A stretch of 64,000 nucleotides of DNA from Helicostylum pulchrum (GCA_025677825.1 JAIXMO010000063.1:95353-159352), one strand, 5' to 3'. Positions 12,601 to 25,022 are shown, counted from the stretch's first letter. Numbers and translations: made by a program. Notes: generated from the letters alone by a model not told the origin.

Positions 12601-15600
12601 GTCACTTGTTCCCTGCTTGGATTAAACCTTCTGATTCTGAACCTCCACCATTGCTTGTTTACAAGTGGTGTCAAGGTATTAACAACTTGACCGATGTTTG
12701 GGATACCACTGAAGGTCAATGTAACGTCATGATGGAAACCACTTTCAGTCGTGTCTATGAAAAGATCGATTTAACTTTATTGGGTCGTTTGTTACGTTTG
12801 ATTTTGGATCACAATTTAGCTGATTATGCTACTGCCAAGAACAACATTGTGTTGAATTATAAGGATATGAACCACGTCAACGCATTTGGTTTAATTCGTG
12901 GTCTTCAATTCGCTTCCTTCATCTTCCAATACTATGGTCTTGTTTTGGATCTTTTGGTTTTGGGTCTTCATCGTGCTAGTGAAATGGCTGGCCCCCCTCA
13001 ATTACCCAACGACTTCTTGCAGTACCGTGATGTAGATACCGAAACACGACATCCTATTCGTCTTTACTCTCGTTATGTTGATCGTATTCACATCTTCTTT
13101 AGATTTACCGCTGATGAAGCTCGTGATTTGATCCAACGTTACTTGACTGAACATCCCGATCCCAATTTCGAAAACATTGTTGGTTACAACAACAAAAAGT
13201 GCTGGCCTCGTGATTGTCGTATGCGTTTAATGAAACATGATGTCAATTTAGGTCGTGCTGCCTTCTGGGATATCAAGAACCGTCTTCCTCGTTCTTTAAC
13301 TACCATTGAATGGGAGAACAGTTTTGTCAGTGTTTACTCTCAAGATAATCCCAACTTGTTGTTCTCCATGAGTGGGTTTGAAATCCGTATCTTGCCCAAG
13401 ATTAGAAGTATGAATGAAGAATTCACTTTGAAGGATGGTGTTTGGAATTTAGTCAATGAACAAACCAAGGAAAGAACCGCCCAAGCATACTTGCGTGTAG
13501 ATCAAGAATCCATGGATAAGTTCCATAACCGTATTCGTCAAATTTTGATGGCTTCCGGTAGTACTACCTTCAGTAAGATTGCGAACAAGTGGAACACTGC
13601 CTTGATTGGTTTAATGACCTATTATCGTGAAGCTGTTGTGCATACACGTGAGTTGCTCGATTTACTCGTCAAATGTGAGAACAAGATTCAAACTCGTGTC
13701 AAGATCGGTCTTAACTCCAAGATGCCTTCTCGTTTCCCTCCTGTTGTCTTTATGACACCTAAGGAATTGGGTGGTCTTGGTATGCTCTCTATGGGTCACG
13801 TCTTGATTCCTCAATCTGATTTACGTTGGTCCAAGCAAACCGAAACCGGTATCACTCATTTCCGTTCTGGTATGTCTCACGATGAAGATACTCTTATCCC
13901 CAACTTGTACCGTTACATCCAATCCTGGGAATCTGAATTTGTCGACTCTCAACGTGTTTGGGCTGAATACGCTTTAAAGCGTCAAGAAGCCAACGCACAA
14001 AACAGACGTTTGACTTTAGAAGATTTAGAGGACTCTTGGGATCGTGGTATTCCTCGTATCAATACACTTTTCCAAAAGGATCGTCATACACTTGCTTACG
14101 ATAAGGGTTGGCGTGTACGTACTGATTTCAAGCAATATCAAGTCTTGAAGAACAATCCGTTCTGGTGGACTCATCAACGTCACGATGGTAAACTCTGGAA
14201 CTTGAATAACTATCGTACCGATATGATCCAAGCGCTTGGTGGTGTTGAAGGTATTTTGGAACATACTTTGTTCAAGGGTACTTACCATAAGGATTGGCAT
14301 GGTCTTTTCTGGGAGAAGGCATCTGGTTTCGAAGAAAGTATGAAGTCCAAGAAACTTACTAACGCTCAAAGATCCGGTTTGAACCAAATTCCTAATCGTC
14401 GTTTCACTCTCTGGTGGTCTGTTACTATTAATCGTGCTAATGTTTACGTCGGTTTCCAAGTCCAACTTGATTTAACCGGTATTTTCATGCACGGTAAGAT
14501 TCCTACTCTCAAGATTTCTCTTATTCAAATTTTCCGTGCACATTTGTGGCAAAAGATTCATGAAGCTTTAACCATGGATTTCGCTCAAGTCTTTGATCGT
14601 GAATTAGAAGCTCTTCAAATTGAAACTGTTCAAAAGGAAACTATTCATCCCAGAAAGTCTTACAAGATGAATTCTTCCGCTTCTGATATTTTGTTGTTTG
14701 CTGCCTACAAGTGGCCCGTCTCTCGTCCTTCGCTCTTGAGTGATCCCAAGGATGTCATGGAAGGTCCTACTACTACCAAATACTGGCTTGATATTCAATT
14801 GAGATGGGGTGATTATGATTCTCATGATATTGAAAGATACACTCGTGCCAAATTCTTGGATTACACTACTGATAACATGAGTATTTATCCTTCTCCTACT
14901 GGTCTTATGATCGGTGTCGATTTAGCTTATAACTTGTACTCTGCTTATGGTAACTGGATTCCCGGTATGAAGCCTTTGGTTCAACAAGCTATGGGTAAAA
15001 TCATGAAGGCTAATCCTGCTCTTTATGTTCTCCGTGAACGTATCAGAAAGGCTCTTCAATTGTATTCATCTGAACCTACCGAACCTTACTTGTCCTCTAC
15101 CAACTATGGTGAATTATTCAGTAACCAAATTATTTGGTTTGTTGATGATACCAATGTTTATCGTGTCACTATTCACAAGACCTTCGAGGGTAATTTGACT
15201 ACCAAACCTATTAACGGTGCTATTTTCATCTTTAACCCACGTACTGGTCAACTTTTCTTGAAGATTATTCATACATCTGTCTGGGCCGGTCAAAAGCGTT
15301 TAGGTCAATTGGCTAAATGGAAGACTGCAGAAGAAGTAGCTGCTTTGATTCGTTCTCTCCCCGTTGAAGAACAACCTAAGCAAATTATTGTTACCAGAAA
15401 GGGTATGTTGGATCCATTGGAAGTTCATTTGCTCGATTTCCCCAATATTGTTATCAAGGGTTCCGAACTTCAATTGCCTTTCCAAGCCTGTTTGAAGGTA
15501 GAAAAGTTTGGTGATTTGATCTTGAAGGCTACTGAACCTCAAATGGTCTTGTTCAATTTATACGATGATTGGTTAAAGACTTTCTCCTCTTACACTGCTT

Positions 15601-16805
15601 TCTCTCGTTTGGTTCTTATTTTACGTGCTCTCCATGTCAATACCGATAAGACCAAGATGATCTTGCGTCCTGATAGAAGTACCATTACCGAACCTCATCA
15701 TATCTGGCCAACTCTCTCTGATGAAGAATGGGCCAAGGTTGAAGTTCAATTGAAGGATTTGATTTTAGCTGATTATGGTAAGAAGAACAACGTTAACGTT
15801 GCATCTCTTACGCAATCCGAAATCAGAGATATCATTTTGGGTATGGAAATCCAAGCACCTTCTCTTCAACGTCAACAAATTGCTGAAATTGAAAAGCAGA
15901 CCAAGGAACAATCTCAATTGACTGCTGTTACAACCAAGACTCGTAATATTCATGGTGATGAAATGATCGTTACTACCACTAGTAACTACGAACAAGCTAC
16001 CTTCTCTAGTAAGACTGAATGGCGTATTCGTGCTATCTCTGCTACTAATTTGTATTTGAGAACCAACCATATCTATGTTAACTCGGATGATATTAAGGAA
16101 CATACTTATACTTATGTTATGCCCAAGAACGTATTGAAGCGCTTCATTACCATTTCTGATTTACGTACTCAAATTGCTGGTTTCATGTATGGTGTCAGTC
16201 CTCCTGATGCACCTAACGTCAAAGAAATTCGTTGTGTTGTCATTCCTCCTCAATGGGGTACACATCAAACTGTTCACTTGCCCCACACTCTTCCTGAACA
16301 TGAATACTTGGCCGATTTGGAACCCTTGGGCTGGATCCATACTCAACCTCAAGAATTGATGAATATCTCTCCTCAAGATGTTACTACTCATGCCAAATTA
16401 TTAGTCAACAATAAGAATTGGGATGGTGAAAAGACAGTTACTTTAACTTGTTCTTTCACACCTGGTTCTTGTTCTCTTTCTGCTTACAAGTTATCTCCTG
16501 CTGGTTTCGAATGGGGTAAGACCAACATTGATCCTGGAAATCAACCTCAAGGTTACTTGCCCACTCATGGTGAAAAGGTTCAAATCTTGTTATCTGATCG
16601 TTTCCTCGGTCACTTTATGGTTCCCTCTGAAGTTTGGAATTATAACTTTATGGGTGCTCAATTTAGCGCTAATATGAATTATAGACTTGTTTTGGATGTT
16701 CCCAAGGAGTTCTATCATGAATCTCATCGTGCTGCTCATTTCATGAACTTTAGTAGTGAAACTGAAGCTACTACTGAAGCTGATATTGAAGATAATTTCG
16801 CTTAA
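9664..16805 (+). CDS. PRP8: PRP8, spliceosomal U5 snRNP core protein
   Basis: 2351-aa pre-mRNA splicing factor 8, the scaffold around the spliceosome active site. Exon 1 is 9664-9853 and exon 2 is 9940-16805; the single 86-nt intron splits a Gly codon near residue 64. Length matches human (2335) and yeast (2413). Visible landmarks are the N-terminal [20 protein letters not shown] block, the [12 protein letters not shown] and [20 protein letters not shown] blocks, an RNase H-like region from about residue 1770, and a C-terminal Jab1/MPN domain from about 2100. The C-terminal tail is acidic. The coding sequence is less AT-rich than its surroundings and strongly codon-biased, as expected for an abundant protein. 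No intein interrupts it, although PRP8 is a classic fungal intein host. Converges on the HIU hydrolase gene, 145 bp apart. Confidence 0.99.
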
Positions 16806-16950
16806 TCTATTATTTTTTTTCTCTCTCTTCCTCTCTTATACACTCACACACACACATTGTACAAAAATAATAAATATTTTTTTTTATAATTTTTTATATA
16901 GCTTAGTGTTACACACATAAAATTATACCATTTGTTTTACTTTATCCACT

Positions 16951-17545
16951 TTAACTTCCGCGATAGGTGGTATATGAATAAGGACTAATTAACAATGGGA
17001 TATGATAATGTTGTTCAGGGTTAGCAAGCTCAAATACAATCTATACAGAAAAAATAATTTAGTTTGATGATAGGTTTATTTATCTAGTTCTCTCTCGTAC
17101 CTGGACATAAGGATAAAAACATTCTTGACCAATCTTTGAGAAAAAGGCTTGCGTTTCAAAAGTGACACGATAAATACCTTTCTCGGCTTTATATCCATCA
17201 GGTAATAAAGTAGGGCAACGACCATCACTATTAGTTTGACTATATAAAAATACAATATGTTAAGTACATGATATCAATTCTTTCTTTTTAGTAGGACTTA
17301 CGAGGTAGAAAGAGTAGTAAATCCACCAGCTGAATCTAACTTTTCGATCTTTACATCGATATTTTGTCCTGGTGTACCCAAAGAAGCAATAAGGACATGA
17401 CAAGTTACAGGGCTTTTATGTGCAGACATGGTAGGCTAGAGTTTTTGTAATTAATATATATGTATTGTATATGTGGCTATACAAAAGTAGTAAATACCTT
17501 TAAATGTTGTTTAACTGTTTCTAGTCTAGAGGAAGCAGAAGACAT
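16951..17545 (-). CDS. 5-hydroxyisourate hydrolase (transthyretin-like)
   Basis: 136-aa HIUase, which converts 5-hydroxyisourate to OHCU in urate breakdown. Exons are 17498-17545, 17302-17435, 17101-17239 and 16951-17040. Diagnostic features are H29 in the TCHVL strand, TNSDGRCP (active-site Arg region), HYHIPLLISP and the C-terminal YRGS tetrapeptide that separates HIUases from transthyretins. The first 18 residues (MSSASSRLETVKQHLKPT) have the look of a PTS2-like peroxisomal signal (R-L-x5-H-L), as in many eukaryotic HIUases; that part is inference. Its tail faces the PRP8 3' end. Confidence 0.95.
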
Positions 17546-18306
17546 GAGATACAAAAAAAGAAAAAAGAACAAGAAAATATAAAAACTAAAACTCCATTTT
17601 TATAACTGCTATTTATTTCAATCGCAGCTTGCTTTTTTTTTTTTGCCAGTTTTGCTTTCACTTGTGTCTTGCACATTTTTTTGTCTGCTACGATGGTCAG
17701 GTTTAGATAGCAAGTAACGTATATGTCTACATTATAATCCTTCTTTTGAAAATTCGTCATACTGAAACATATAATTTCTAAAACTAAATATTGGATTACG
17801 AACTTTCAAGCACGTCAATGGAATCCTTGCTGCATATTCATTAAAAACTTCAAAGTAATCCTTGCATTAAAATTAACATGTTTATACCACCAATTCTCTT
17901 GGGGTAGTAAGAGTTTTCGCAATTATACTGCTGCTTCGCCAAACTTACTTACTCTACTCGTCACTTTTTCTAAGCTGGGATCCCTTTACTAATACTTTCT
18001 TTATAATAATTCCTACAGAAGCAGAAAACGGCATGTATTTACTAATTTAAATACGTCAAAAGGTAAGCGTTGACAACTACACAATAGTAAAAGCGGTAGC
18101 ACAAAATCACTTTCTTTTTTAAAAAAAAAAAACTCATGTAGACGCTCGCATAGTACAATATCTCTCTCTCTCTCTTTTCATCACAGCATATACATGTATA
18201 TATATACCAAAACTGCTGAAAAGTTTTCCTTTTTTTATTTTAAATTTTAGCGCTCGATTGGTGTATAGTGTATATATAAACTCTTTCTTTTTTATTGTTT
18301 CGTAAA
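17546..18306. other. non-coding interval upstream of the HIUase gene
   Basis: No gene seen. It contains the presumptive HIUase promoter, T/A tracts and a (TC)n run near 18160-18178. Confidence 0.55.
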
Positions 18307-18763
18307 TTAATGGTGATGAGCAGAAGGATCATTCTACAGCAAAAAGGAATTATCATTAGTATACATATTTTTATAATAAAAAAATCGATATACTTACAAC
18401 AATAGGAGGGAGGTTACGTTCCCATTTGGTACCTTCGGGACCCAAGGCGACTAAAGAAAAAAAAAACAGTCAGTACAAAAATGAAAAAAAAAAAAGATCT
18501 CGAATATATTTAGAAAAGATCAAATTACATTTATAAGGATCGGGGTGTTCCCATTCTTTGAGTTCGTTCTCTGCGTTTTGAACAAGAACTTGAATTTCCT
18601 TGGGGTTGGTAACAGATTTGTTTTGTTCGAATTGAGCTCTAATAGCTAAAGCTTTTTGACGCCATAAATCACGTTGGATATACCAATCAAGCGAGAGCTT
18701 CAAGGAACGCTTATAGAGTGATTGTACGTGCAAACGATGAGCTACTGCAACTGGAGATGACAT
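18307..18763 (-). CDS. NDUFB9: NDUFB9/B22 subunit of mitochondrial complex I (LYR protein)
   Basis: 104-aa accessory subunit of NADH:ubiquinone oxidoreductase. Exons are 18529-18763, 18398-18450 and 18307-18333. The protein opens with VAHRLHVQSLYKRSLK, a complex1_LYR motif (L-Y-K/R), then WYIQRDLWRQKALAIRAQFEQNK, the NDUFB9 pattern that binds the mitochondrial acyl-carrier protein, and EHPDPYKF. Fungal members are shorter than the 179-aa human protein, so the length is normal. The ending NDPSAHHH is short and low-complexity. Confidence 0.92.
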
Positions 18764-18987
18764 TTTACAGAAGAAAAAAAAAAGAGTGAGGGGGGAGGTT
18801 TTTTTTTTAAAAGGTAAATTGATATAAAAAAAAATCAAAACAAAAACATAGTCTTGGATAAGGTATGGTTATCTCCGCCATGTTGCGGGGTGTGCAAAAA
18901 ACGAAACGCTAAAGCCTACGTCACCTTTTCAGGTGTTTTCAGGTGGTTTTCATTGTATGAGAAGGAGATATTTTATTTAAAAAGAGA

Positions 18988-19332
18988 TTAAGATGGTGAT
19001 GAAGAAGAATTATAATGAGAATGGTCATTAGGAGATTCAGGTATATCTTGTTCGAATTGAGTATCAAATAAATCGTTACTAGTATCATTATTATACACAA
19101 CATTATCGTCGTCAGACATAGCTGCTGTATCCTCTTGGTTACAGATACTTGTCGGATCGATTACACTTGGTTTCCCTCTAATTAAAATGATTGCCCCCGT
19201 TTGAACATTTTTTGACCGTCTTTCTGCTAATCTTTCTTCCATTTGTGTGATTTCTGTCAATTTATCCTGTGTTGATTGTTTCTTTGAGTACCAACGAGAG
19301 CTACTAGCTACTGATGTCAGTGACGGATACAT
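18988..19332 (-). CDS. hypothetical protein, 114 aa
   Basis: Not recognised. Single-exon frame from the ATG at 19332. The N-terminus (MYPSLTSVASSSRWYSKK) is Ser/Arg-rich without acids, compatible with a mitochondrial presequence. A short helix with charged heptads follows (DKLTEITQMEERLAERR), then the hydrophobic patch TGAIILIRGKPSVID and a long Asp/Asn/Ser-rich tail. It is divergent from the HP1 gene, with only 138 bp between starts, so the two may share a bidirectional promoter. It could be a real small gene or a fortunate open frame; the helix and intergenic position favour real. Confidence 0.55.
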   Translation of the reverse strand: MYPSLTSVASSSRWYSKKQSTQDKLTEITQMEERLAERRSKNVQTGAIILIRGKPSVIDPTSICNQEDTAAMSDDDNVVYNNDTSNDLFDTQFEQDIPESPNDHSHYNSSSSPS

Positions 19333-19470
19333 TTTTATTTTTCTAAATACAAAGCGAAACAAAAAAAAAAGATTTTTTGTTTTTTTTGTTCGTTCATACG
19401 TGACCTGATTTTAACTATCTCTTTTCTTCTTCTTCTTTTATAAACATATACAAAAAAAAAAGTAAATACC

Positions 19471-20218
19471 ATGAACGCAGACACTAACCAAATAATTGAA
19501 TCTGACGAAGAAGTATACGAGGTGGAAGAATTAGTGGGACATCGCCATCCATTAAATAATAAGGTAAAATAAAAAAAGACCTATTACGAACACGCAAAAA
19601 AAAAAAAAAAAAAAAAAAAAAGGTACTGACATTCTGACAGAACTACATTGAGTACCTCATTAAATGGAAAGACTATGCTGATGAGTATAACTCTTGGGAG
19701 AACGAAGATAATATGTAAATAATAACATATATACATAACCAATGATATATAACTGATATAATATAGCTTCTCTGAAGAGTTGATTAAGCAATATTGGAGT
19801 CGGCAAAATTGTACTTTGGAAGAATTCAGAACTAGAGCACATAAAAAAAAGGCAAAGCTATCCGGTGCTAAATATAATCCTTCACCCAACTCAGTAATGT
19901 TGGAAATTGAAAGAAAGCAAAAACTGAACGATATAAAAGCTTCTACAATAACTGCTGAACCACCTGCAGGATTAAAGTGGTCAGATGTTGACTCTGTCAA
20001 TAACTTGTTTCATTGTGGTACCAATACATATTTTGCCGAAGTAACCTGGAGTAAACCTGATACAATCTCCTTTGTACCAACTAGATTATTACGAAAGAAT
20101 TGTCCTTTAAAGGTAATATATACTAACTCTTTGCTTGTTTAACAAATAATAACGTTTTTTTTTTTTTTCGTTTTAGCTTATTTACTTTTACGAAGCTCTT
20201 CTCGACTTCCAAAAGTAA
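19471..20218 (+). CDS. HP1/Swi6-type chromodomain protein
   Basis: 184-aa heterochromatin protein with both HP1 domains. Exons are 19471-19563, 19641-19714, 19767-20112 and 20177-20218. The chromodomain spans about residues 13-65 (acidic lead ESDEE, VYEVEELVGHR, YLIKWKDY, SWENEDNI), with the Tyr/Trp/aromatic cage expected for H3K9me binding. A short Lys-rich hinge follows, then a chromoshadow domain from about 125 to the end (FAEVTWSKPDTISFVPTRLL, then LIYFYEALLDFQK). It probably silences repeats, which this window has in quantity. The intron before the second exon carries a long A run. Confidence 0.93.
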
Positions 20219-20327
20219 ATACCACATTTTTCTCCAGTCACGAAAAAAAACGCGCCTTTTAAACAGTTTATATCCAATCGCGTTTTTTTTTTTTTTTTCT
20301 TGCTAAACATTATAATAATAATAAAAA

Positions 20328-21800
20328 ATGAGTCTTTGGGCCGATAAGTACAAACCTAAAACATTAGATCAACTTTCCTATCATAAGGAGTTATCTAACC
20401 ACTTGAAAAAGTTGGTGAGTTTCTTTTTTTTAAAAGTATTTTAATAGAGAGTGTATAATAACCCAGGGCAAATGTGTAATTTTTTTTTATGTAGGCCCAT
20501 TCAGATAACTTTCCTCATATGCTGTTCTATGGTCCTTCAGGTGCTGGTAAAAAGACTCGTATCACAGCTGTATTGAGAGAAATTTATGGTCCTGCTGTTG
20601 ATAAACTTAAGGTCGATCAACGTCAATTCATTTCTACTTCAAACCGTAAAATGTTGTTTACAGTCGTGTCGAGTAACTTTCATTTAGAGTTGAATCCAAG
20701 GTAACGTATTTTTTTCTTAAAAAAAATATATGTTTAGATTAGTTGTCAAGAAAATATTAAAGACGTGTATTATTTTTTTTTATAGTGATTTAGGAATGTA
20801 CGATCGTGTTATTGTGCAAGATGTCATCAAGAGTATCGCTCAGTCTCAACAACTCGATCCTAACGCCAGACATCAATTCAAGGGTACATATACATACATA
20901 TTAAAATTTAATGGCGTAAAATAAGCTAAACCAATATATGTAGTTGTTATTATTGATCAAGCCGATGAGTTAACTAGAGAAGCCCAAGCAGCTCTTCGTA
21001 GAACAATGGAAAAATATACATCTACAATGCGTTTAATTCTTTGCTGTAATAGTCTCAGTAGAATTATTGCACCTGTTCGATCTCGTTGTTTATTAATGCG
21101 TGTTGGAAGACCTGAAGTACCTGAAGTTGTTCGTGTTCTTCAAGATGTATCTTCAAAAGAAGGATTTGAATTACCGAGCAAATTGGCAAGTAAAATTGCT
21201 GAACATGCTGAACGAAACTTGAGAGCAGCCATGTTATCGTTAGAGAGTACAGCCGTTAAACAGTAAGATATCGCCTATATACAGATAACTATTACAAAAG
21301 TAATTAACTGTGTTTTTTTTTTTGCTAGTTCTGATTTAACAACTATTACACAACCCGAAAGTTTAGATTGGGAAATGGCCATTGCTAGAGTAGCAAAACT
21401 AATTTTAGAAGAACAATCGCCTGCAAGATTATTATCCGTCCGTTCTCATTTATACGACATTATCACTAAATGTATTCAATCATCTATTATTATAAAGAGA
21501 TTGGCATTTTATCTAACTAGAAATATGGATGATGAGATGAAATTAAAGGTCATTGAAAGAGCTGCTTTCCACGTAAGTTTCAATATGTACGTATAAACAT
21601 TTAAATAGTAACTAACAGGATACGACAAAAAAAAATAGGAGCATCGCTTACGTTTAGGTGCTAAAGATATCTTTCACTTGGAAGCATTTGTAGCCAATGT
21701 AATGAGCATGTACAAAAGGTAATACATATACAAACTATACATCTATTTTTATTACTATATAGCTGACGTATTTATTAATAGACATCTGAATCAAATGTAA
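20328..21800 (+). CDS. RFC3: RFC3, replication factor C small subunit
   Basis: 350-aa clamp-loader subunit (human RFC3, yeast Rfc5) that helps load PCNA. Seven exons: 20328-20414, 20495-20700, 20786-20883, 20944-21262, 21329-21572, 21639-21718 and 21782-21800. Starts MSLWADKYKPKTLDQL. Walker A is GPSGAGKKT (residues 42-50), with the RFC3-type GKK. The degenerate Walker B is VVIIDQADELT, followed by the arginine-finger region AALRRTMEKYTSTMRLILCC and PVRSRCL (SRC motif). The C-terminal collar helices end at HLNQM. Exon 7 is only 19 nt. The stop lies 28 nt from the stop of the convergent Kei1 gene. Confidence 0.97.
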
Positions 21801-21828
21801 TATATAAAAAAGTAATAAAAAAAAAGTA

Positions 21829-22639
21829 TTATTGTCGTTTGTCATCGTACTCTTCATCTTCATCATATGCAACGTTTAATTCTTCATCAATTGCAGCAGC
21901 GACTTTAGAATATTGTGTTTTGCCCATTGAGTGATAGTATTGGGTAAGGACAATGGCAAAGTAAAGCTATTATAATAGATAGGTTAGCATATAAAATATA
22001 CGTCATTTATTTTTATTTGTACTTTACGTGAGTAACTCGAATAAGAGCCAAGAACACAATGCTGACGATACTCTCTGCTCTAAAAATATCATCATGTTGT
22101 TGCGTTTCTTCCACTTTTCCAGCTAATTCAGGTAAGCTATGATCAGTATACAGGAACCATTGAATTGCAAGATAAATCGTTGTCATTGTGCTGATAACAA
22201 AATCCCCCCAATAAAAAAGTGCGAATGAACGGATAAAACTGTATTTGTCCTAAATAAAGTAATTAAAAAAAAATTGCTTCATCTCGTTCTTTTTTTTTAT
22301 AGTTACATTATGAATGCCATAAAGACCAGCTGAGAATATACCCAGCGCTAAAAGTGAATAGACATGAATGCAAACTACAAGCGGTTCGCTATAGTCTAAT
22401 GATATAAGTCCATAGAATCCAGATAATTTATTGATCTAGGCAAAAAAAAAAAAAAAAAAAAATAGTAACATGAGCTCAAGACATTAAACAAAAAAGGTTA
22501 ACTTTAACATACAAGACCGATAATGGTTATAAGATAAACACCTATTATACACATGAGCTTCTTAAAACTTTTATTTAATACACTGACATTTCGATTTACC
22601 TGTTTTTAAAGGCATTAAGCAACAATTAGATAGTGTCAT
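21829..22639 (-). CDS. KEI1: Kei1-like subunit of inositol phosphorylceramide synthase
   Basis: 185-aa Golgi membrane protein. Yeast Kei1 is required for activity and Golgi targeting of the IPC synthase Aur1. Exons are 22600-22639, 22513-22541, 22307-22435, 22028-22249 and 21829-21966. Features are the N-terminal CLMPLKTGV motif, INKLSGFYGL, four or so hydrophobic segments (GVYLITIIGL, VVCIHVYSLLALGIFSAGLY, YWGDFVISTMTTIYLAIQW and SIVSIVFLALIRVTHLYFAI), then a cytosolic acidic tail ending DEDEEYDDKRQ. Exon 2 is a 29-nt microexon whose acceptor I chose because the alternative AG 38 nt upstream breaks the frame. Family assignment is by pattern memory (DUF1753/Kei1). Confidence 0.82.
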
Positions 22640-24161
22640 GTTTCGTTTCGAAAAAATTAGGACCACGGAAAAAAGGGATAATTTACACAACCAGATCTTG
22701 GTTTCCTTATAAATATACGGGATTTTCGGTCAATTATAAAACCGAGACCGTTTTAGAAGAGCCAATCACGGTTCCTCAATAACTGTGTAAAGGTGCCGAA
22801 GTTTAAGGCAGTGCTTTTACTCTTTATTTTGTACCTGTTGGACCCTGCTTTCCATTGTACTTTTTACTTTTATTTCCCAAGTCGTTGTACGTATAAAACA
22901 GGAACCGATGCTCACTTTTCTTACTGTTACCTTATTATTACCTTATTGTTACCTTATTGTACGCTTTTAAGCTTTACCACACTATCTATTAATTAACACT
23001 ATATATAAAAAAGTAAAACTACAAATTTCTATTTACTGTTTTCTTAACAAATGCACATAAGAAACTGGAAATAATTTTATTGAAAATTTATTCGGTGTTT
23101 ATTACGCCGGTGATTGTTGAATATGCCATATTACATAGTTAAGACAATGTTATAAGGTGGGGACAGACTTGTAATAAAACACTTTAGAACATTTGCTTGC
23201 TACTTTTTATCCCACATGGATATGTAATCTATCAAAGTAATCATGTGGGATAGCTATTGCCAAAAGTAATTGTGTCAACTGCCATACCTTCTACAATTAC
23301 TTGTACCTTTACCAACGGATATACATACGCTTAGGGACCATCTAATAATTGTGCTGTTACAGGCCTTAAAGCCTCAGCTTCTCCGTTCCGCGTTGATCAT
23401 TGTAAAGGGCTCGACCGTAAAATAAAGTCAATTGTATTATTTATACATGGCCAAAAAATTTAAGCAGTTGTGTTTATTTAAACTTGAAATAACCCAAGAA
23501 GACCGTTCCTGACCAATATATCCATTATCGTCATGTATACCTCGAGACTTCGCGTGCCAAAAAACGAAATCGTCTACCATAAGAGCTTGTATTTGTCTTG
23601 AAACTCGGATTATATGCCAAGTACCAATAAAGACACGCAGGTAGAAATAAATGCATAGAATGATAGAATACATAATAGATAAAGTTATTACAGATACAAG
23701 AATAAATAGTAGAGTACTTGAGTCACATTTTCGCAATAATTATAAGACCACGTAACGTAACAAGGTCTATTCATAACCAGATGGTGAAAGCCCTATACCT
23801 TTCCCCAAGTCTACCCCTTGACGAATTATAGAACGTCCAGTTTAGACCAATACCCAATAAACTACAAGTCTTTTTCATCAGAAACGCTTTAGAGCCAGTT
23901 ATGGAAAGCAATGTTTTGCTTTTATTCAACTTAATCGCAATCCACCTCTCGACGCAAATTTTGAACTGTAGAACCTCCAAAGCATAAGAAATGTAAAACA
24001 TCGTTAAACCAGAGAGAACACAACAAAGTTACTTAGTAGCCCCATACAAAGGAAAAGTGAGTCTGTACTCATATTGAGATCTGGATTGTACATATGTAAA
24101 GAAAACAGAAAGCTCACTAAGATACCCGAATTTAAAAAATCGCTCACATAAGAAATCACTG
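22640..24161. other. 1.5-kb interval between Kei1 and arm A, no supported gene
   Basis: Contains the Kei1 upstream region and then AT-rich DNA. Minus-strand open frames at 23437-23736 (with a hydrophobic N-terminus) and 23771-24001 exist, but I see no splice partners, homology or matching copy in arm B, so I do not call them genes. Confidence 0.5.
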
Positions 24162-24418
24162 CTAATTTAATTACTTTCCCGAGTCAATTTTCTAAAGATT
24201 CACGGCAGATACACACTCCATTCAAGTCTATATATATATTGTCTTTATATTTTATAAAGCTGGATCTCGCCCTTAAATAAAGCCGCTACAGTATAGATTT
24301 TTCACAATACTTTCTGCTTTTTTTTTACTTAGTTATTCTTTGATTTCACTTTATTTACCTATATTATGTGTAGTTACGCGGGTAAGGTTTATACTCAAGA
24401 GACCTTTTTCGTGTACTC

Positions 24419-24466
24419 TTTGCTGAGCCATTGTACTTTTTAGAAATTGAATATAAGTACTTAAAA
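24419..24466 (+). promoter_or_regulatory. shared promoter module, copy A1
   Basis: TTTGCTGAGC at 24419-24428, then a TATA-like GAATATAAGTAC just before the upstream-ORF ATG (24467). The spacer is longer than in A2/A3 and identical in layout to copy B3. Confidence 0.65.
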
Positions 24467-24887
24467 ATGAGTACCATAACCTTTGTTTTTCTTTTATCTA
24501 ATCTTACACCTACATATACCTGGTTCTATAACACAAAACAATGTCATATGCAGTGGAATATTCCCAGAACTTGACTCAAACGACATAGTTACAATTGCAT
24601 AATTGGAAAAGATTTCTCGGCCAGGATTCTGTATTGCTCTTGGATTCAGTGTGTTTACCAAGAACGAAACAATGATGTGTGGACTCAAGAATATAGACAT
24701 GGCAGATGACTGCTTAAATTATAAAATTAGGGACCCGGGATATTCTGTGAACCGTACACTTATTCTTCCCTGTCGAGTTGTTACGGATTTGGTGGTGGTG
24801 GTGGAGAGTGGAAGTAATTATCAATCGCCTAATTTTCATATAATAATTATTGATGTTTTTATTTATTCCTTTTACTTGAAGCGTTAA
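24467..24887 (+). pseudogene. small Cys-rich family member A1, disabled
   Basis: Mirror partner of B3. The conserved main frame is interrupted by a TAA at 24600-24602, where B3 reads TAC (Tyr) just before the Leu-Glu-Lys-Ile block. Downstream the frame is intact to 24887: SRPGFCI, FTKNETM, CGLKNIDMADDC, a sequon degenerated to VNRT (N-x-T kept but Gly lost), LPC, ESGSNYQSPNF and a C-terminal hydrophobic stretch ending YLKR. No ATG follows the stop in frame before the conserved core, so I score it as a pseudogene. A 34-codon hydrophobic upstream frame begins at 24467. Confidence 0.7.
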
Positions 24888-24988
24888 GTATATCCTAATT
24901 CACCTAAATAAATATTTTTGGGGGGAAGGAAAGGCAATCCCCTCCCCCACTCTCTCTCTCTCTCTCTTCTGTCTTCTTATAAATATTC

Positions 24989-25022
24989 TTTGCTGAGCGG
25001 AAACTGAGTATAAATAATTAAA
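24989..25022 (+). promoter_or_regulatory. shared promoter module, copy A2
   Basis: TTTGCTGAGC, a short spacer, then GAGTATAAATAATTAAA directly before the upstream-ORF ATG at 25023. A strong TATAAATAA box. Confidence 0.75.

Noticed and set aside
9940..16805. PRP8 intein
   Set aside because: PRP8 is the classic fungal intein host, but the reading frame is continuous, total length (2351 aa) matches intein-less homologs and no Hint or homing-endonuclease motifs interrupt the conserved blocks.
22793..24001. Small hydrophobic frames between Kei1 and arm A
   Set aside because: No start context, no paralog in the other arm and no recognisable domain; AT-rich DNA gives such frames by chance.
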